Below are positions 48,055 to 57,023 of a DNA stretch of 64,000 nt, in pieces. The notes beneath the pieces are model-generated. The model was not told the origin of the DNA. It did not search any database and saw only the letters and a program-made list of their open reading frames with translations. Origin of the DNA: Corynebacterium gallinarum (GTDB lineage Bacteria; Actinomycetota; Actinomycetes; Mycobacteriales; Mycobacteriaceae); assembly GCF_014837045.1 (NCBI RefSeq), contig NZ_JACSPR010000005.1, forward strand, positions 170,190 to 234,189. The letters run 5' to 3'. The position numbers were made by a program, and so were the translations under genes. How positions within the stretch are numbered: the stretch's first letter is position 1; each line of letters starts with the position of its first letter.

Positions 48055-49317
48055 ATGCATGTCACTGATGATTTCCTAAGTTTCTTGGCGCTGAGCCCCA
48101 GTTCCTACCATGCCGCCGAGACGGTGGCGCGACGCCTGATCCATGAGGGGTTTGTCCGTCAGGACGAAGCTGAGGCCTGGGATGCCACCCCGGGCGGGCA
48201 TGTGCTGGTGCGCGGTGGTGCGGTGGTGGCCTGGTGGGTTCCGGAGAACGCTTCCCCGGACTCCGGTTTCCGCATCATCGGATCCCATACCGACTCACCC
48301 GGATTCAAGCTCAAGCCGCGCGGTGATCTGCGCTCCCACGGTTGGCAGCAGGCCGCGGTCGAGGTCTACGGCGGTCCCATCTACGCCTCCTGGCTCGACC
48401 GGGAGCTGTCCCTGGCCGGCCGGGTCGCGCTTTGCGACGGGTCGATCAAACTCGTCAACACCGGTCCCATCATGCGGATCCCCCACGTGGCCATCCACCT
48501 GGACCGCACCGTCAACTCCAATCTCGCCCTCGACCCGCAGGAGCACCTCCAGCCGGTGCTCGCGGTGGGGGACCCGGAGCTGTCGGTGGCGGATGTGCTC
48601 GCCGAGGCCGCCGGGGTGGATCCGAAGGACATCATCGCCCATGATCTGATCACCGTGGACACGCAGGTCCCGGAGATCTTCGGGGCGCACGGGGACTTCA
48701 TCGCCGCGGGCCGTCTGGACAACCTGTCCTCGGTGCAGCCGTCGATGACCGCGCTGATCGCCGCAGCACAGTCGGAGGACACCGGCGATGACATCCTCAT
48801 CCTCGCCGCCTTCGACCACGAGGAGGTCGGTTCCAACTCCACCACCGGGGCGGGTGGCCCACTGCTGGAGGATGTCCTGCACCGCACCGCGCATGCCCTG
48901 GGTGCCGATGAGGACGAACGACGCCGCATGTTCACCCGGTCCACCATGGTGTCTGCGGATGCCGCGCATTCCATCCACCCCAACCACGCGGGTAAACACG
49001 ACCCCGTCAACCACCCCATCATCGGCGGCGGGCCGGTGCTCAAGGTCAACGCCAACCAGCGCTACACCTCCGATGCCGTGACCTCAGGCATGTGGATACG
49101 CGCCTGCCAGGCCGCCGGTGTGCCCCACCAGGTGTTCGCCAGCCGCAACAACGTGCCCTGTGGGTCCACCATCGGCCCCATCAGCGCCACCCGCCTGGGC
49201 ATCCCATCGGTGGACGTCGGCATCCCTCTACTGTCGATGCACTCGGCCCGGGAGATGGCCGGGGTGAAGGATCTGGGATGGTTTGAACAGGCCCTGGAGG
49301 CCTATCTGGTACATTAA
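48055..49317 (+). CDS. M18 family aspartyl aminopeptidase
   Basis: A 420-residue cytosolic zinc aminopeptidase. Metal and catalytic segments are GSHTDSPGFKLKP (His-x-Asp), FDHEEVGSNS (Glu-Glu) and SADAAHSIHPNH, with SMHSAREMAG near the C-terminus. The family removes N-terminal acidic residues and forms large tetrahedral dodecamers. It is divergent from the RecB-like gene and lies 54 bp upstream of the tRNA methyltransferase gene. Placement next to arc/pup is suggestive of peptide recycling but may be coincidental. Confidence 0.92.
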   Translation: MHVTDDFLSFLALSPSSYHAAETVARRLIHEGFVRQDEAEAWDATPGGHVLVRGGAVVAWWVPENASPDSGFRIIGSHTDSPGFKLKPRGDLRSHGWQQAAVEVYGGPIYASWLDRELSLAGRVALCDGSIKLVNTGPIMRIPHVAIHLDRTVNSNLALDPQEHLQPVLAVGDPELSVADVLAEAAGVDPKDIIAHDLITVDTQVPEIFGAHGDFIAAGRLDNLSSVQPSMTALIAAAQSEDTGDDILILAAFDHEEVGSNSTTGAGGPLLEDVLHRTAHALGADEDERRRMFTRSTMVSADAAHSIHPNHAGKHDPVNHPIIGGGPVLKVNANQRYTSDAVTSGMWIRACQAAGVPHQVFASRNNVPCGSTIGPISATRLGIPSVDVGIPLLSMHSAREMAGVKDLGWFEQALEAYLVH

Positions 49318-49371
49318 CGCCGGTTCACCCCTGTTGTTCCACGCACGTTTTTCAAGAAAGTGAGGGCCCGC

Positions 49372-50208
49372 ATGCCCTACTCCGGTCCGTTCCAAGCAGG
49401 CGACCGTGTTCAGCTGACCGACGCCAAGCGTCGTCACTTCACCATCATCCTGGAACCGGGAGGCAGCTACCACACCCACCGCGGGCAGATCCCCCACGAC
49501 GAGATCATCGGCGCTGACGAGGGCACCGTCGTCCAGTCCACCATGGGCTCGGACTTCCTGTGCTTCCGTCACCTCATGGTCGACCATGTGCTGTCCATGC
49601 CGCGCGGTGCCGCGGTGATCTACCCCAAGGACTCCGCCCAGATCCTGGTGGAGGGTGATATCTTCCCCGGTGCCCGCGTCCTGGAGGCCGGAGCAGGTTC
49701 CGGTGCGCTGTCCATGGCCCTGCTGCGGGCCATCGGACATGAGGGCAAGTTGATCTCCTATGAGATCCGCGAGGATCACCTCGAATTCGCCGTCAACAAC
49801 GTCGAGGAGTACTTCGGGCAGCGCCCCGCCACCTGGGACCCCCGACTGGGTGATCTCAAGGACGCCACCGTCGAGGACCTCGGCGGCCCCGTCGACCGCA
49901 TCGTCCTGGACATGCTCGAGCCCTGGGAATGCCTCGAGGTGTCCAAGAACCTCCTCATCCCGGGTGGTGTGTTCATGACCTACGTGGCCACCGTGCCCCA
50001 GCTGATGAAGGTCATGGAGGGCCTGCGTGAACTGCAGTGCTTCACCGAACCCCGCGCCTGGGAATCCCTCATCCGCGACTGGAAGGTCGAGGGACTGGCC
50101 ACCCGCCCCGAGCACCGCATGAACGCCCACACCGCATTCCTGGTCATGGCCCGACGCCTGGCCGACGGCGTCACCCCACCGCGCCCCCAGCGACGCGCGC
50201 GTCGATAA
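49372..50208 (+). CDS. trmI: tRNA (adenine-58-N1)-methyltransferase TrmI
   Basis: A 278-residue SAM-dependent methyltransferase making m1A58 in the tRNA T-loop. The N-terminal small domain starts [17 protein letters not shown]. The SAM-binding motif I is [17 protein letters not shown], and [10 protein letters not shown] is the DxxxPW-type catalytic motif. GAGG lies 6 nt before ATG 49372; a GTG at 49360 is the alternative. The M. tuberculosis homologue, Rv2118c, sits in the same order before mpa. Confidence 0.92.
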   Translation: MPYSGPFQAGDRVQLTDAKRRHFTIILEPGGSYHTHRGQIPHDEIIGADEGTVVQSTMGSDFLCFRHLMVDHVLSMPRGAAVIYPKDSAQILVEGDIFPGARVLEAGAGSGALSMALLRAIGHEGKLISYEIREDHLEFAVNNVEEYFGQRPATWDPRLGDLKDATVEDLGGPVDRIVLDMLEPWECLEVSKNLLIPGGVFMTYVATVPQLMKVMEGLRELQCFTEPRAWESLIRDWKVEGLATRPEHRMNAHTAFLVMARRLADGVTPPRPQRRARR

Positions 50209-50245
50209 GCACCGGTAAACGCCCAAGTCCCCGAAACCCGGGGAC

Positions 50246-50251
50246 TACAGT
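50246..50251 (+). promoter_or_regulatory. -10 element (TACAGT) of arc
   Basis: TACAGT lies 7 nt before the ATG at 50259, in leaderless geometry. Confidence 0.5.
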
Positions 50252-50258
50252 GGGGGAC

Positions 50259-51833
50259 ATGGCCTCATCGACAGATCCCGCTGCACACAACTCCTTCACC
50301 GACTTCAACCGGGAGGAGATGACCAGACTCGCCGATGACGTGCGCTCCCTCCAGCGCACCAACCAGGATTTGAGCGCCCGCAACACCAAACTGGCGGAGA
50401 TGCTCAAATCCTCCCGCGACAAGCTGTCCATGATGTACCAGCAGCTCGAGGACATGGCCCAACCACCCTCGCTGTACGGCACCTTCCTGGAGATGTCCAC
50501 GGACGGCACCAATGCTGAGATCTTCGCCGGCGGACGACGCATGCGCGTGGCCATGTCACCCATGCTGTGCGCCGGTGACCTCATGCCCGGGGTTCAGGTG
50601 CGCCTCGGCGAGGGCAACCAGATCCTCGAGGCCTGCGACTACGAGCAGACCGGTGATCTGGCCACCCTCATGGAGATGATCGGCCGCGACCGCGCCCTGA
50701 TCTCCGATCGCTCCGGTGAGGAACGCGTGGTCAAACTCGCCGGCCCCTTGATGGATCGCACCCGCAAACTCCCACGCCCTGGCGACACCCTCCTGGTGGA
50801 TCGCCGCGCCGGGTATGCCTTTGAGAACATCCCTAAAACCGAGATCTCCAAACTCGCCCTCGAAGAGGCACCTGATGTGTCTTACGCCGATATCGGTGGG
50901 CTGGATAATCAGATCGAGTTGATCCAGGATGCCGTTGAGCTGCCGTTCCTGCATCCGGAGATGTACCGGGCCTACAACCTGCACCCACCCAAGGGAGTGC
51001 TTCTCTATGGGCCGCCCGGATGTGGCAAGACCTTGATCGCCAAGGCCGTGGCCAACTCACTATCCCAGCGGATCGGTGAGGCCGGCACCTCCTATTTCAT
51101 CAACGTCAAGGGCCCGGAACTGCTCAACAAATACGTCGGTGAGACCGAACGCCAGATCCGCGTCATCTTCGAACGCGCCCGTGAACTGGCCGGTGATGGC
51201 CGCCCCGTGATCATCTTCTTCGATGAGATGGAATCCATCTTCCGCACCCGCGGATCCGGCATCAGCTCGGATATGGAAACCACCGTGGTCCCACAGCTGC
51301 TCGCTGAACTCGACGGCGTGGAGGACCTGTCCAATGTCATCGTCATCGGTGCCACCAACCGCGAGGAACTCATCGACCCCGCCATCCTGCGCCCGGGACG
51401 CCTCGACATCAAGATCCGTGTGCAGCGCCCCAACCGCAGCGGTGCCCGCGATATCTTCGCCCGCTACATCACCGACGCCATCCCGCTGGCCGCCCCCGTG
51501 GATGAACTCATCGACACCGCCGTGGCCCACCTGTTCACCCCACGGCCCTACGTGCGCCTCACCCTCATCGACGGCACCGTGGAAACCCTCAACTACCACG
51601 ACTTCGTCTCCGGCGCGATGATCGCCAACATCGTCGACCGCGCCAAGAAGAGCGCCATCAAGGACCACATCGACGGCCGCACCACCGGCCTGAGCGCCGA
51701 GCACCTCATCCACGCCATCGACCAGGAGAACCAGCAGAGCGAGGACCTGCCCAACACCTCCAACCCCGATGAGTGGACCAAGATCATCGGCCGTCAGGGC
51801 AAGCGTGTCACTCATGCCGAAGTGGTGCAGTAG
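50259..51833 (+). CDS. arc: AAA ATPase forming ring-shaped complexes (ARC/Mpa)
   Basis: A 524-residue ATPase that recognises pupylated proteins and unfolds them. An N-terminal coiled coil (about 18-67) binds Pup, tandem OB domains follow (about 70-195), then the AAA module with Walker A GPPGCGKT (251-258) and Walker B IIFFDEME (318-325). The C-terminus ends THAEVVQ and lacks the GQYL-type tail that docks Mpa on the 20S proteasome. That fits a genus without proteasome genes, where ARC acts alone as an unfoldase. It is leaderless by promoter geometry. It is separated from dop by an accessory island. Confidence 0.93.
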   Translation: MASSTDPAAHNSFTDFNREEMTRLADDVRSLQRTNQDLSARNTKLAEMLKSSRDKLSMMYQQLEDMAQPPSLYGTFLEMSTDGTNAEIFAGGRRMRVAMSPMLCAGDLMPGVQVRLGEGNQILEACDYEQTGDLATLMEMIGRDRALISDRSGEERVVKLAGPLMDRTRKLPRPGDTLLVDRRAGYAFENIPKTEISKLALEEAPDVSYADIGGLDNQIELIQDAVELPFLHPEMYRAYNLHPPKGVLLYGPPGCGKTLIAKAVANSLSQRIGEAGTSYFINVKGPELLNKYVGETERQIRVIFERARELAGDGRPVIIFFDEMESIFRTRGSGISSDMETTVVPQLLAELDGVEDLSNVIVIGATNREELIDPAILRPGRLDIKIRVQRPNRSGARDIFARYITDAIPLAAPVDELIDTAVAHLFTPRPYVRLTLIDGTVETLNYHDFVSGAMIANIVDRAKKSAIKDHIDGRTTGLSAEHLIHAIDQENQQSEDLPNTSNPDEWTKIIGRQGKRVTHAEVVQ

Positions 51834-51902
51834 CGGGGAGTGTGGGGCGCCCGGCTGCAGAGAGCTTGGCGATGTTTCCCTCTGCGCAGCCATTCAACGA
51901 AG

Positions 51903-51927
51903 CGTAAAGTGGTTTACGAATCGTAAA
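51903..51927. promoter_or_regulatory. operator-like CGTAAA/TTTACG cluster
   Basis: CGTAAA (51903-51908) faces TTTACG (51913-51918). The latter is the left half of the 15-bp palindrome TTTACGA-a-TCGTAAA (51913-51927). Three alternating half-sites are therefore spaced by about 10 bp. They lie 22-46 bp before the start of the membrane-protein/winged-helix operon, as expected for autoregulation. Confidence 0.7.
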
Positions 51928-51948
51928 GTCACAGTCAGGAGCACTGAA

Positions 51949-52389
51949 ATGGGCCAGACGGGCGCACGTTTTTCCCATGCTGCAGCACAGGCACGTGAGC
52001 GGAATCCCAGGGGAATATCCACACGGGAAGGGCGGCTCATGATCCTCCAGTTGATCGCCAGTGTGGTGATGATGTCGATCTTCTTCCAGGCACACAACTG
52101 GTACTGGGGAGGAATCATCAATTTCGCCAGCGTGGGAGTATTCCTCATCCTCACTATTATGATGTCCACAAGGATGGAACGAGTTCGCGGAGTCCATCCG
52201 GCAGGGCATAAGTGGCGCTTTCTGCTGGCAAGCCTTCTTCCGCTTCTGGCCATCATCATCGGTGGGTGGTACTGGACTCTCTATGAGCCGCACAGTGCTT
52301 CCTGGCTGCTGACCACCTCAGTTGCCGTACTCAGCTATATTCCACTAATCATGGTGGGTTATTCCCTGATCGTCCGAGGTGACCGGTGA
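51949..52389 (+). CDS. hypothetical membrane protein, partner of a winged-helix regulator
   Basis: A 146-residue protein. A charged N-terminus (MGQTGARFSHAAAQARERNP) precedes four hydrophobic segments: LQLIASVVMMSIFF, GIINFASVGVFLILTIMM, FLLASLLPLLAIIIGGWYW and LTTSVAVLSYIPLIMVGYSL. AGGA lies 9 nt before ATG 51949. A shorter start at ATG 52039 (MILQLIASV) would remove the charged part. It overlaps the regulator gene by GTGA, so the two are translated together. No family is recognised. Confidence 0.7.
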   Translation: MGQTGARFSHAAAQARERNPRGISTREGRLMILQLIASVVMMSIFFQAHNWYWGGIINFASVGVFLILTIMMSTRMERVRGVHPAGHKWRFLLASLLPLLAIIIGGWYWTLYEPHSASWLLTTSVAVLSYIPLIMVGYSLIVRGDR

Positions 52390-52691
52390 ACCTGTCCCAG
52401 GCACGGGAAACTCTCGACGACATGATCCATTCTCCTGTGCGTTTCACCCTGGTTGCAGCCCTGAGCTCAGTGGACTCCGCCGACTATCAAACGCTGAGGG
52501 AGGAATTAGGCATCAGTTACTCCCTGCTCTCCAAGCACGCAGGCATATTAGAAGAAGTAGGTTATCTGAAGATCACGAAGGGATTTGACGGTCGCACCCA
52601 AATGACCAGGATGAGCCTGACCAGACAGGGTAGGGAAGCATTTCAGAAACATTTGAGCGCCCTAGACAGAATTGTGCAAGGCTTGTCCTAA
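52386..52691 (+). CDS. winged-helix transcriptional regulator (HTH_27/ArsR-MarR-like)
   Basis: A 101-residue single-domain regulator. HSPVRFTLVAALSSVDSADY begins the domain, LREELGISYSLLSKHAGILE contains the recognition helix, and GYLKITKGFDGRTQMTRMSL is the wing. The N-terminal SPVR is typical of small actinobacterial regulators co-transcribed with membrane proteins. The GTG start overlaps the previous stop. It probably binds the CGTAAA/TTTACG palindrome upstream of the operon. Confidence 0.85.
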   Translation: MNLSQARETLDDMIHSPVRFTLVAALSSVDSADYQTLREELGISYSLLSKHAGILEEVGYLKITKGFDGRTQMTRMSLTRQGREAFQKHLSALDRIVQGLS

Positions 52692-52722
52692 AACTGTATT
52701 GAAGCAGAAGGTGAATGTGGAC

Positions 52723-53361
52723 ATGGGGCTGACACCGGAACAAATGGAGGAACTCCAGGAACTCAGTGAGGCTGCAACCCGCCTGGATAGAGATATTCAA
52801 GAACTCCTGCAGCAACGCCAGGAAATATCAGCCCGGGCTGGAAACCTGACCGCAATCCAGATGCGACAACGTGCAGATGAGATCAAAAAAGCAACACCGC
52901 CAAACTCTGGCATGGACCTGGAGTTGTTATCCAGGTGGCTCATCACCAAGGTCCAGCGACTTGAAGATGAAAACCTTGTCGCACTCGAAGGCAAACTCCG
53001 CTCTCCCCGCATCATGCCCGGCATGGTCCCTATCATGATCAACGATGACGGTTATTGCACACAACTGGTGATCCATGCTGATGCTGATCGTTTCCAAGCA
53101 ATGGTGGGTGCCTCGATCGAAGATGAGGGACACCGCTCCCAGCCTGGATATAATGAAGAACTCCATGCCTCCACTGTCATCCTCGCCCTGATGGGTGAAC
53201 ATCCCATCACCCTTGCAGCGCAATGCCAACCAGGTGAGATCAAGTGGATGTTTGGCGCGCCGGGTTACCCTCACCCCGATAATATCGGTGACCTGATTGC
53301 CACAGCACGGGAGACGGGTGCCTGGTTGCATCCGCGAATCGGCGAGATCCCGCATTTTTAA
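52723..53361 (+). CDS. uncharacterised coiled-coil protein, tandem paralogue 1
   Basis: A 212-residue cytosolic protein. Residues about 1-50 form a Glu/Gln-rich coiled coil (EQMEELQELSEAATRLDRDI). The body has MPGMVPIMINDDGYCTQLVI and, at the C-terminus, PGYPHPDNIGDLIATA then GAWLHPRIGEIPHF. The downstream gene encodes a paralogue with the same architecture. I recognise no named family. The frame extends upstream to 52672, but ATG 52723 (MGLTPEQ) aligns with the paralogue start. Base composition is more AT-rich than in neighbouring core genes. Confidence 0.75.
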   Translation: MGLTPEQMEELQELSEAATRLDRDIQELLQQRQEISARAGNLTAIQMRQRADEIKKATPPNSGMDLELLSRWLITKVQRLEDENLVALEGKLRSPRIMPGMVPIMINDDGYCTQLVIHADADRFQAMVGASIEDEGHRSQPGYNEELHASTVILALMGEHPITLAAQCQPGEIKWMFGAPGYPHPDNIGDLIATARETGAWLHPRIGEIPHF

Positions 53362-53404
53362 TGGAGAGAAGTGAACCAAGAAACGGGAAGAGAAGCGGGT
53401 ATAT

Positions 53405-54046
53405 ATGAGACTGACCTCGAAGCAGATGCGGGAACTCCGTGAACTCAATGAACGGGCTGAGTGGTTGGATGCTGAGATGCAGAAGCTTCTCTTGGAACGT
53501 CAGCAGGTTTTCCAGCGGATAGAAGACTTGGACATGATACGCCTGGACGGGTTGCAGGCAGAGAGAAGGCTGACAGCACCCACTGCTTCCACGATGGATC
53601 TTGAAGTATTGGCTCATTGGCTGAGCATCCAGATGCAACGTTTGGAAGAAGAAAATCTGGGCCACACGAGCAGGGGTACGCCCCGCAATTACCGAGTCAT
53701 GCCCGGGATGGTTCCCATCATGGTTAATGATGACGGCTATTGCACACAGATGGTGGTTCATTTCGATAGCGGCCAGATCCAGGGGATGGTGGGCTTTTCT
53801 TTCGACGACCGTGGTGGTCAGGGTCAACCGGAATATGACGAGAAGGATCATGCCGAATTTCTCGGTTTACTGCTTATGGGCGAGTACCCGGTCACTCTCG
53901 CAGAGCAGTGCGAACCAGGTGAAATCAAATGGTTCTTCAGAACTCCGGGATACTCACATCCTGACAACATCGGTGATCTCATCACGACGGCACAGGCATT
54001 TGGTGCTTGGCTACACCCGCGGATCAGGGAGATTTCCCATTCCTAG
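53405..54046 (+). CDS. uncharacterised coiled-coil protein, tandem paralogue 2
   Basis: A 213-residue protein collinear with its neighbour 43 bp upstream. It has a coiled coil (QMRELRELNERAEWLDAEMQ), then MPGMVPIMVNDDGYCTQMVV, GEYPVTLAEQCEPGEIKWFF and PGYSHPDNIGDLITTA. The invariant blocks between the pair (PGMVPIMxNDDGYCTQ, CxPGEIKW, HPDNIGDLI, GAWLHPRI) mark the functional core, while the coiled coils have diverged. Function unknown. The pair could be immunity or adaptor proteins, but that is speculation from the tandem arrangement. Confidence 0.75.
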   Translation: MRLTSKQMRELRELNERAEWLDAEMQKLLLERQQVFQRIEDLDMIRLDGLQAERRLTAPTASTMDLEVLAHWLSIQMQRLEEENLGHTSRGTPRNYRVMPGMVPIMVNDDGYCTQMVVHFDSGQIQGMVGFSFDDRGGQGQPEYDEKDHAEFLGLLLMGEYPVTLAEQCEPGEIKWFFRTPGYSHPDNIGDLITTAQAFGAWLHPRIREISHS

Positions 54047-54090
54047 CGGATACTGAGGCAACCACCGTCAATTGCGATAGTTTAATAACG

Positions 54091-55110
54091 ATGTCATTGA
54101 TCAGTGATCTGCTTGCCGGCCCCAGGGGTAGGGACTTTCTCATGGAGGTGGCCCTTGCCTCGGATGGCCTGGACGGACCATTATTTCAGGCCACCTGGCG
54201 GCTTAGTAGCTATATGTGGCGCAACGCGGACAAATTCGGGATCAGCAGGAAGCAGTCTGCGGAAGCTCTATCCAAGAAAGTGGCACCCCTGCTGGAACAG
54301 GTGCCCTTGGTGGAGATTACTCCCACACTGCTTTATGACGCTCTGGAAAGCCCTGTCTTCCGGGCGACCTACTGGGTAGCACCTAGTGATGAAAATGTGT
54401 TCCTGAGATCAAAGCCTCTTAAGACCGGCCTGCGGCGTATTGCCCGTCATATCGCCAGCTCTGACGTGGTCTCTGATTGGTCTGATTCCTTCCAGATGGA
54501 TCGTGCACAGGCTTCGGTGAGTTGGATAGCTCCGGGAAAAGAGAAGCCTTCACCTCCAATTGGGGAGGCCTTGGAGAAATGGCGGGAAGAAGCACGTACC
54601 GATAAGTTGTGGTGGTCCATGCCTCCGTGGCCGCTGGTCGCCACATCCGGAAAGCTCAAAGATGGCACTCCGGGGGCACTTCGTTTCATTGAGGATGGCT
54701 TCGGAAGGACAACCGGCTGGGTGCGGGAGGCCACTGTGTCAGCCGATGCCAAGGTATTCACAATCCATGGACCAGGGGACTGGGCGGAGCTGTGTAGGCG
54801 CTTCCCATTGAATGTCACCACCAGCAAGGGTGTGGACTGGCATGATGTCACCGGATATCCCCACAGGTGGGTCATGCCAGACTATGTGGAGGTGGCTCAG
54901 CATTATGATGCGGTCCATCTGAGTATGGCGGGCTATTTCGCCACTGTGGAAAGGGGCATCCCCGTAGATGATAAGCAGGCCAGCATGCTGGCACGGTGGA
55001 ATCCTGGACAGACCTTCTGGTTCACCGAGTCTGTGACACTGGACGAAACACCTGTGCAGTGGCGTGATCGTGGTGATCAGGACTGGTGGCCTCACGTCGA
55101 TAAGCTTTAA
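54091..55110 (+). CDS. uncharacterised Trp-rich protein
   Basis: A 339-residue protein (MSLISDLLAGPRGRDFLMEV...) with no signal peptide. It is unusually rich in Trp (for example RWVMPDYVEVAQHYDAVHLS, GQTFWFTES, DQDWWPHVDKL). The C-terminal pattern of HRWVMPDYVEVA, YDAVHLSMAGY and WNPGQTFWF resembles uncharacterised actinobacterial proteins I cannot name. It follows the coiled-coil pair after 44 bp and ends 65 bp before dop. An in-frame start at 54007 exists but overlaps the previous gene heavily. GATAGT lies 9 nt before the chosen ATG. Confidence 0.7.
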   Translation: MSLISDLLAGPRGRDFLMEVALASDGLDGPLFQATWRLSSYMWRNADKFGISRKQSAEALSKKVAPLLEQVPLVEITPTLLYDALESPVFRATYWVAPSDENVFLRSKPLKTGLRRIARHIASSDVVSDWSDSFQMDRAQASVSWIAPGKEKPSPPIGEALEKWREEARTDKLWWSMPPWPLVATSGKLKDGTPGALRFIEDGFGRTTGWVREATVSADAKVFTIHGPGDWAELCRRFPLNVTTSKGVDWHDVTGYPHRWVMPDYVEVAQHYDAVHLSMAGYFATVERGIPVDDKQASMLARWNPGQTFWFTESVTLDETPVQWRDRGDQDWWPHVDKL

Positions 55111-55162
55111 GCGGGAGCCGGGCAGTGTCCCGCTAATCCCACCCCGTGTCCACCTCTGCCGA

Positions 55163-55168
55163 TAAGCT
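55163..55168 (+). promoter_or_regulatory. -10 element (TAAGCT) of dop
   Basis: TAAGCT lies 7 nt before ATG 55176. The geometry supports that ATG over the in-frame GTG at 55146. Confidence 0.45.
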
Positions 55169-55175
55169 GTCACCC

Positions 55176-56720
55176 ATGGAACGGTTCATCGGTTCAGAGA
55201 CCGAATACGGCATCGCAACCCCCGGGCATACCCATGTGAGCCCGATCGTCACCTCCACCCACGCGGTGGTGTCCTACGCCAGCGCGCGCGGGTTCGGGGA
55301 GCACCGCGTGCGGTGGGATTTCTCGGAGGAGTCCCCCCTGCGCGATAGCCGCGGGTTTGATCTGCGCCGTTACCACCAGGCACCCGTGGTTGATCCGCAT
55401 GCCATCGGCGTGGCCAATGTGTTCATCACCAACGGCGCACGCTTCTATGTCGATCACGCCCACCCGGAATATTCCTCACCCGAGGTCACCAACGCCTGGG
55501 ATGCGATGGTCTATGACGTCGCCGGCGACCATATCCTCATGCAGGCCGTCGCGGACACAGCCGCATTTTCCAGCCAGGGAAAATCCGTCCTCGATGGGCT
55601 TGATCCCTGCCCACCGTTGAAGATCTACAAGAACAACGTCGATGGCAAGGGCGCCAGCTACGGTGCACACGAGAACTACCGTTACCGCCGGGACATCGAC
55701 TTCGAGGTCATCGCCCAGGCACTCATCCCGTTCTTTGTCACCCGCCAGGTGATCATCGGTGCCGGCCGTGTCGGCCTCGGCCAGCAGGGTGAGCGCGCCG
55801 GGTTCCAGATCAGCCAGCGCGCCGACTACATCGAGCAGGAGATCTCCCTGGAGACCACCCTCAACCGCGGCATCATCAACACCCGCGATGAGCCGCACAC
55901 CAACGCCGAGGACTGGGGTCGCCTGCATGTCATCATCGGCGATGCCAACATGTCCCAGACCGCCAACCTGCTGAAATTCGGCATGACCTCGCTGGTCCTC
56001 GACGCCATCGAGGCCGGCTGCGACTTCACCGACCTGCAGCTGAAGAAACCCGTGCGCGAGGTCTCGGCGATCTCCCACGACCTCACCCTCACCCACCAAC
56101 TCGAGCTTGCCGACGCCCGCCGCCTCACCGCGCTTGAGATCCTCCGGGCCTACCGCGACCGGGTGGTCACCGCCCTCGGCGATCGTCTCTCCGAGGTGGA
56201 CATCCGGGTGTTGGCGCTGTGGGAGGAGGTCATGGACCTGCTCGCCGAGGATCCGCTCAAGACCTCCCACCTGCTGGACTGGACCGCCAAGTGGGCACTG
56301 ATCCAGTCCTTCCTCGGCCGGGGCCTGGCGATTGATGACGCCAAGATCAAGCTCGTGGACCTGCAGTACGCCGACATCGACCCGGCGCGCAGCCTCCACC
56401 ACGCCCTGGTACGCAAGGGCCGGATGCACCAGTTCGTGGATGCCGAGGACATCGCCCGGGCAGCGGCCACACCACCGGAGGATTCCCGTGCCTTCTTCCG
56501 GGGCCGGATGATCGAACGCTTCCCGGAGTCGATCACCGCGGCGAACTGGGAATCGCTGATCATCACCACCGCCACGGGCAGCGAGGTCCGGGTGCTCACC
56601 ACCGAGCTGGGCGGGCTCACCGGCGCGGAGGTGGGCACCATCCTCGACACAGCCGCAGATGTGGATGAGGTGCTGGAGGCCCTGCGCTCCCGGAACCTGA
56701 CGGAGCTACGTCAACTGTGA
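55176..56720 (+). CDS. dop: deamidase of Pup / depupylase
   Basis: A 514-residue glutamine-synthetase-like enzyme. MERFIGSETEYGIATPG begins the fold with the Mg/ATP glutamates. FYVDHAHPEYSSPEV carries the conserved catalytic Asp region. KIYKNNVDGKGASYGAHENY and GIINTRDEPHTNAEDWGRLH are shared with PafA. Because Pup here already ends in Glu, the relevant activity is isopeptide cleavage (depupylation). It is separated from arc by the island and followed by pup after 106 bp. Confidence 0.93.
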   Translation: MERFIGSETEYGIATPGHTHVSPIVTSTHAVVSYASARGFGEHRVRWDFSEESPLRDSRGFDLRRYHQAPVVDPHAIGVANVFITNGARFYVDHAHPEYSSPEVTNAWDAMVYDVAGDHILMQAVADTAAFSSQGKSVLDGLDPCPPLKIYKNNVDGKGASYGAHENYRYRRDIDFEVIAQALIPFFVTRQVIIGAGRVGLGQQGERAGFQISQRADYIEQEISLETTLNRGIINTRDEPHTNAEDWGRLHVIIGDANMSQTANLLKFGMTSLVLDAIEAGCDFTDLQLKKPVREVSAISHDLTLTHQLELADARRLTALEILRAYRDRVVTALGDRLSEVDIRVLALWEEVMDLLAEDPLKTSHLLDWTAKWALIQSFLGRGLAIDDAKIKLVDLQYADIDPARSLHHALVRKGRMHQFVDAEDIARAAATPPEDSRAFFRGRMIERFPESITAANWESLIITTATGSEVRVLTTELGGLTGAEVGTILDTAADVDEVLEALRSRNLTELRQL

Positions 56721-56826
56721 CCGACGGAAGTGAGGTACCTAACGTCTGCTCCTTCAGCACAGCAACTAAAGTGAACCTAATAAGCATGTTCCAACCGGGA
56801 ACAACCCAGATCAGGAGTGTGATGTT

Positions 56827-57018
56827 GTGAGTGGCAGGCAGACGCAGATCTCCGCCGGTGGCGGACGCGAGGACGACCACGACGATCAGGTCCAGTCGGC
56901 CGGGCAGGTCCAGGTCAACACCGAGGGCGTGGATGACCTCCTCGATGAGATCGACGGCCTCCTGGAGAACAACGCCGAGGAGTTCGTGCGTTCCTATGTC
57001 CAAAAGGGCGGCGAGTAG
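56827..57018 (+). CDS. pup: prokaryotic ubiquitin-like protein Pup
   Basis: A 63-residue intrinsically disordered protein tag. The C-terminal half (VDDLLDEIDGLLENNAEEFV) forms the helix that ARC, Dop and PafA recognise, and the end is YVQKGGE. The terminal residue is already Glu, so no deamidation is needed before ligation, as in C. glutamicum. Start is GTG 56827, with AGGAG 9 nt upstream. pafA begins 5 bp after the stop, where mycobacteria carry prcBA in between. Confidence 0.95.
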   Translation: MSGRQTQISAGGGREDDHDDQVQSAGQVQVNTEGVDDLLDEIDGLLENNAEEFVRSYVQKGGE

Positions 57019-57023
57019 TTCCC

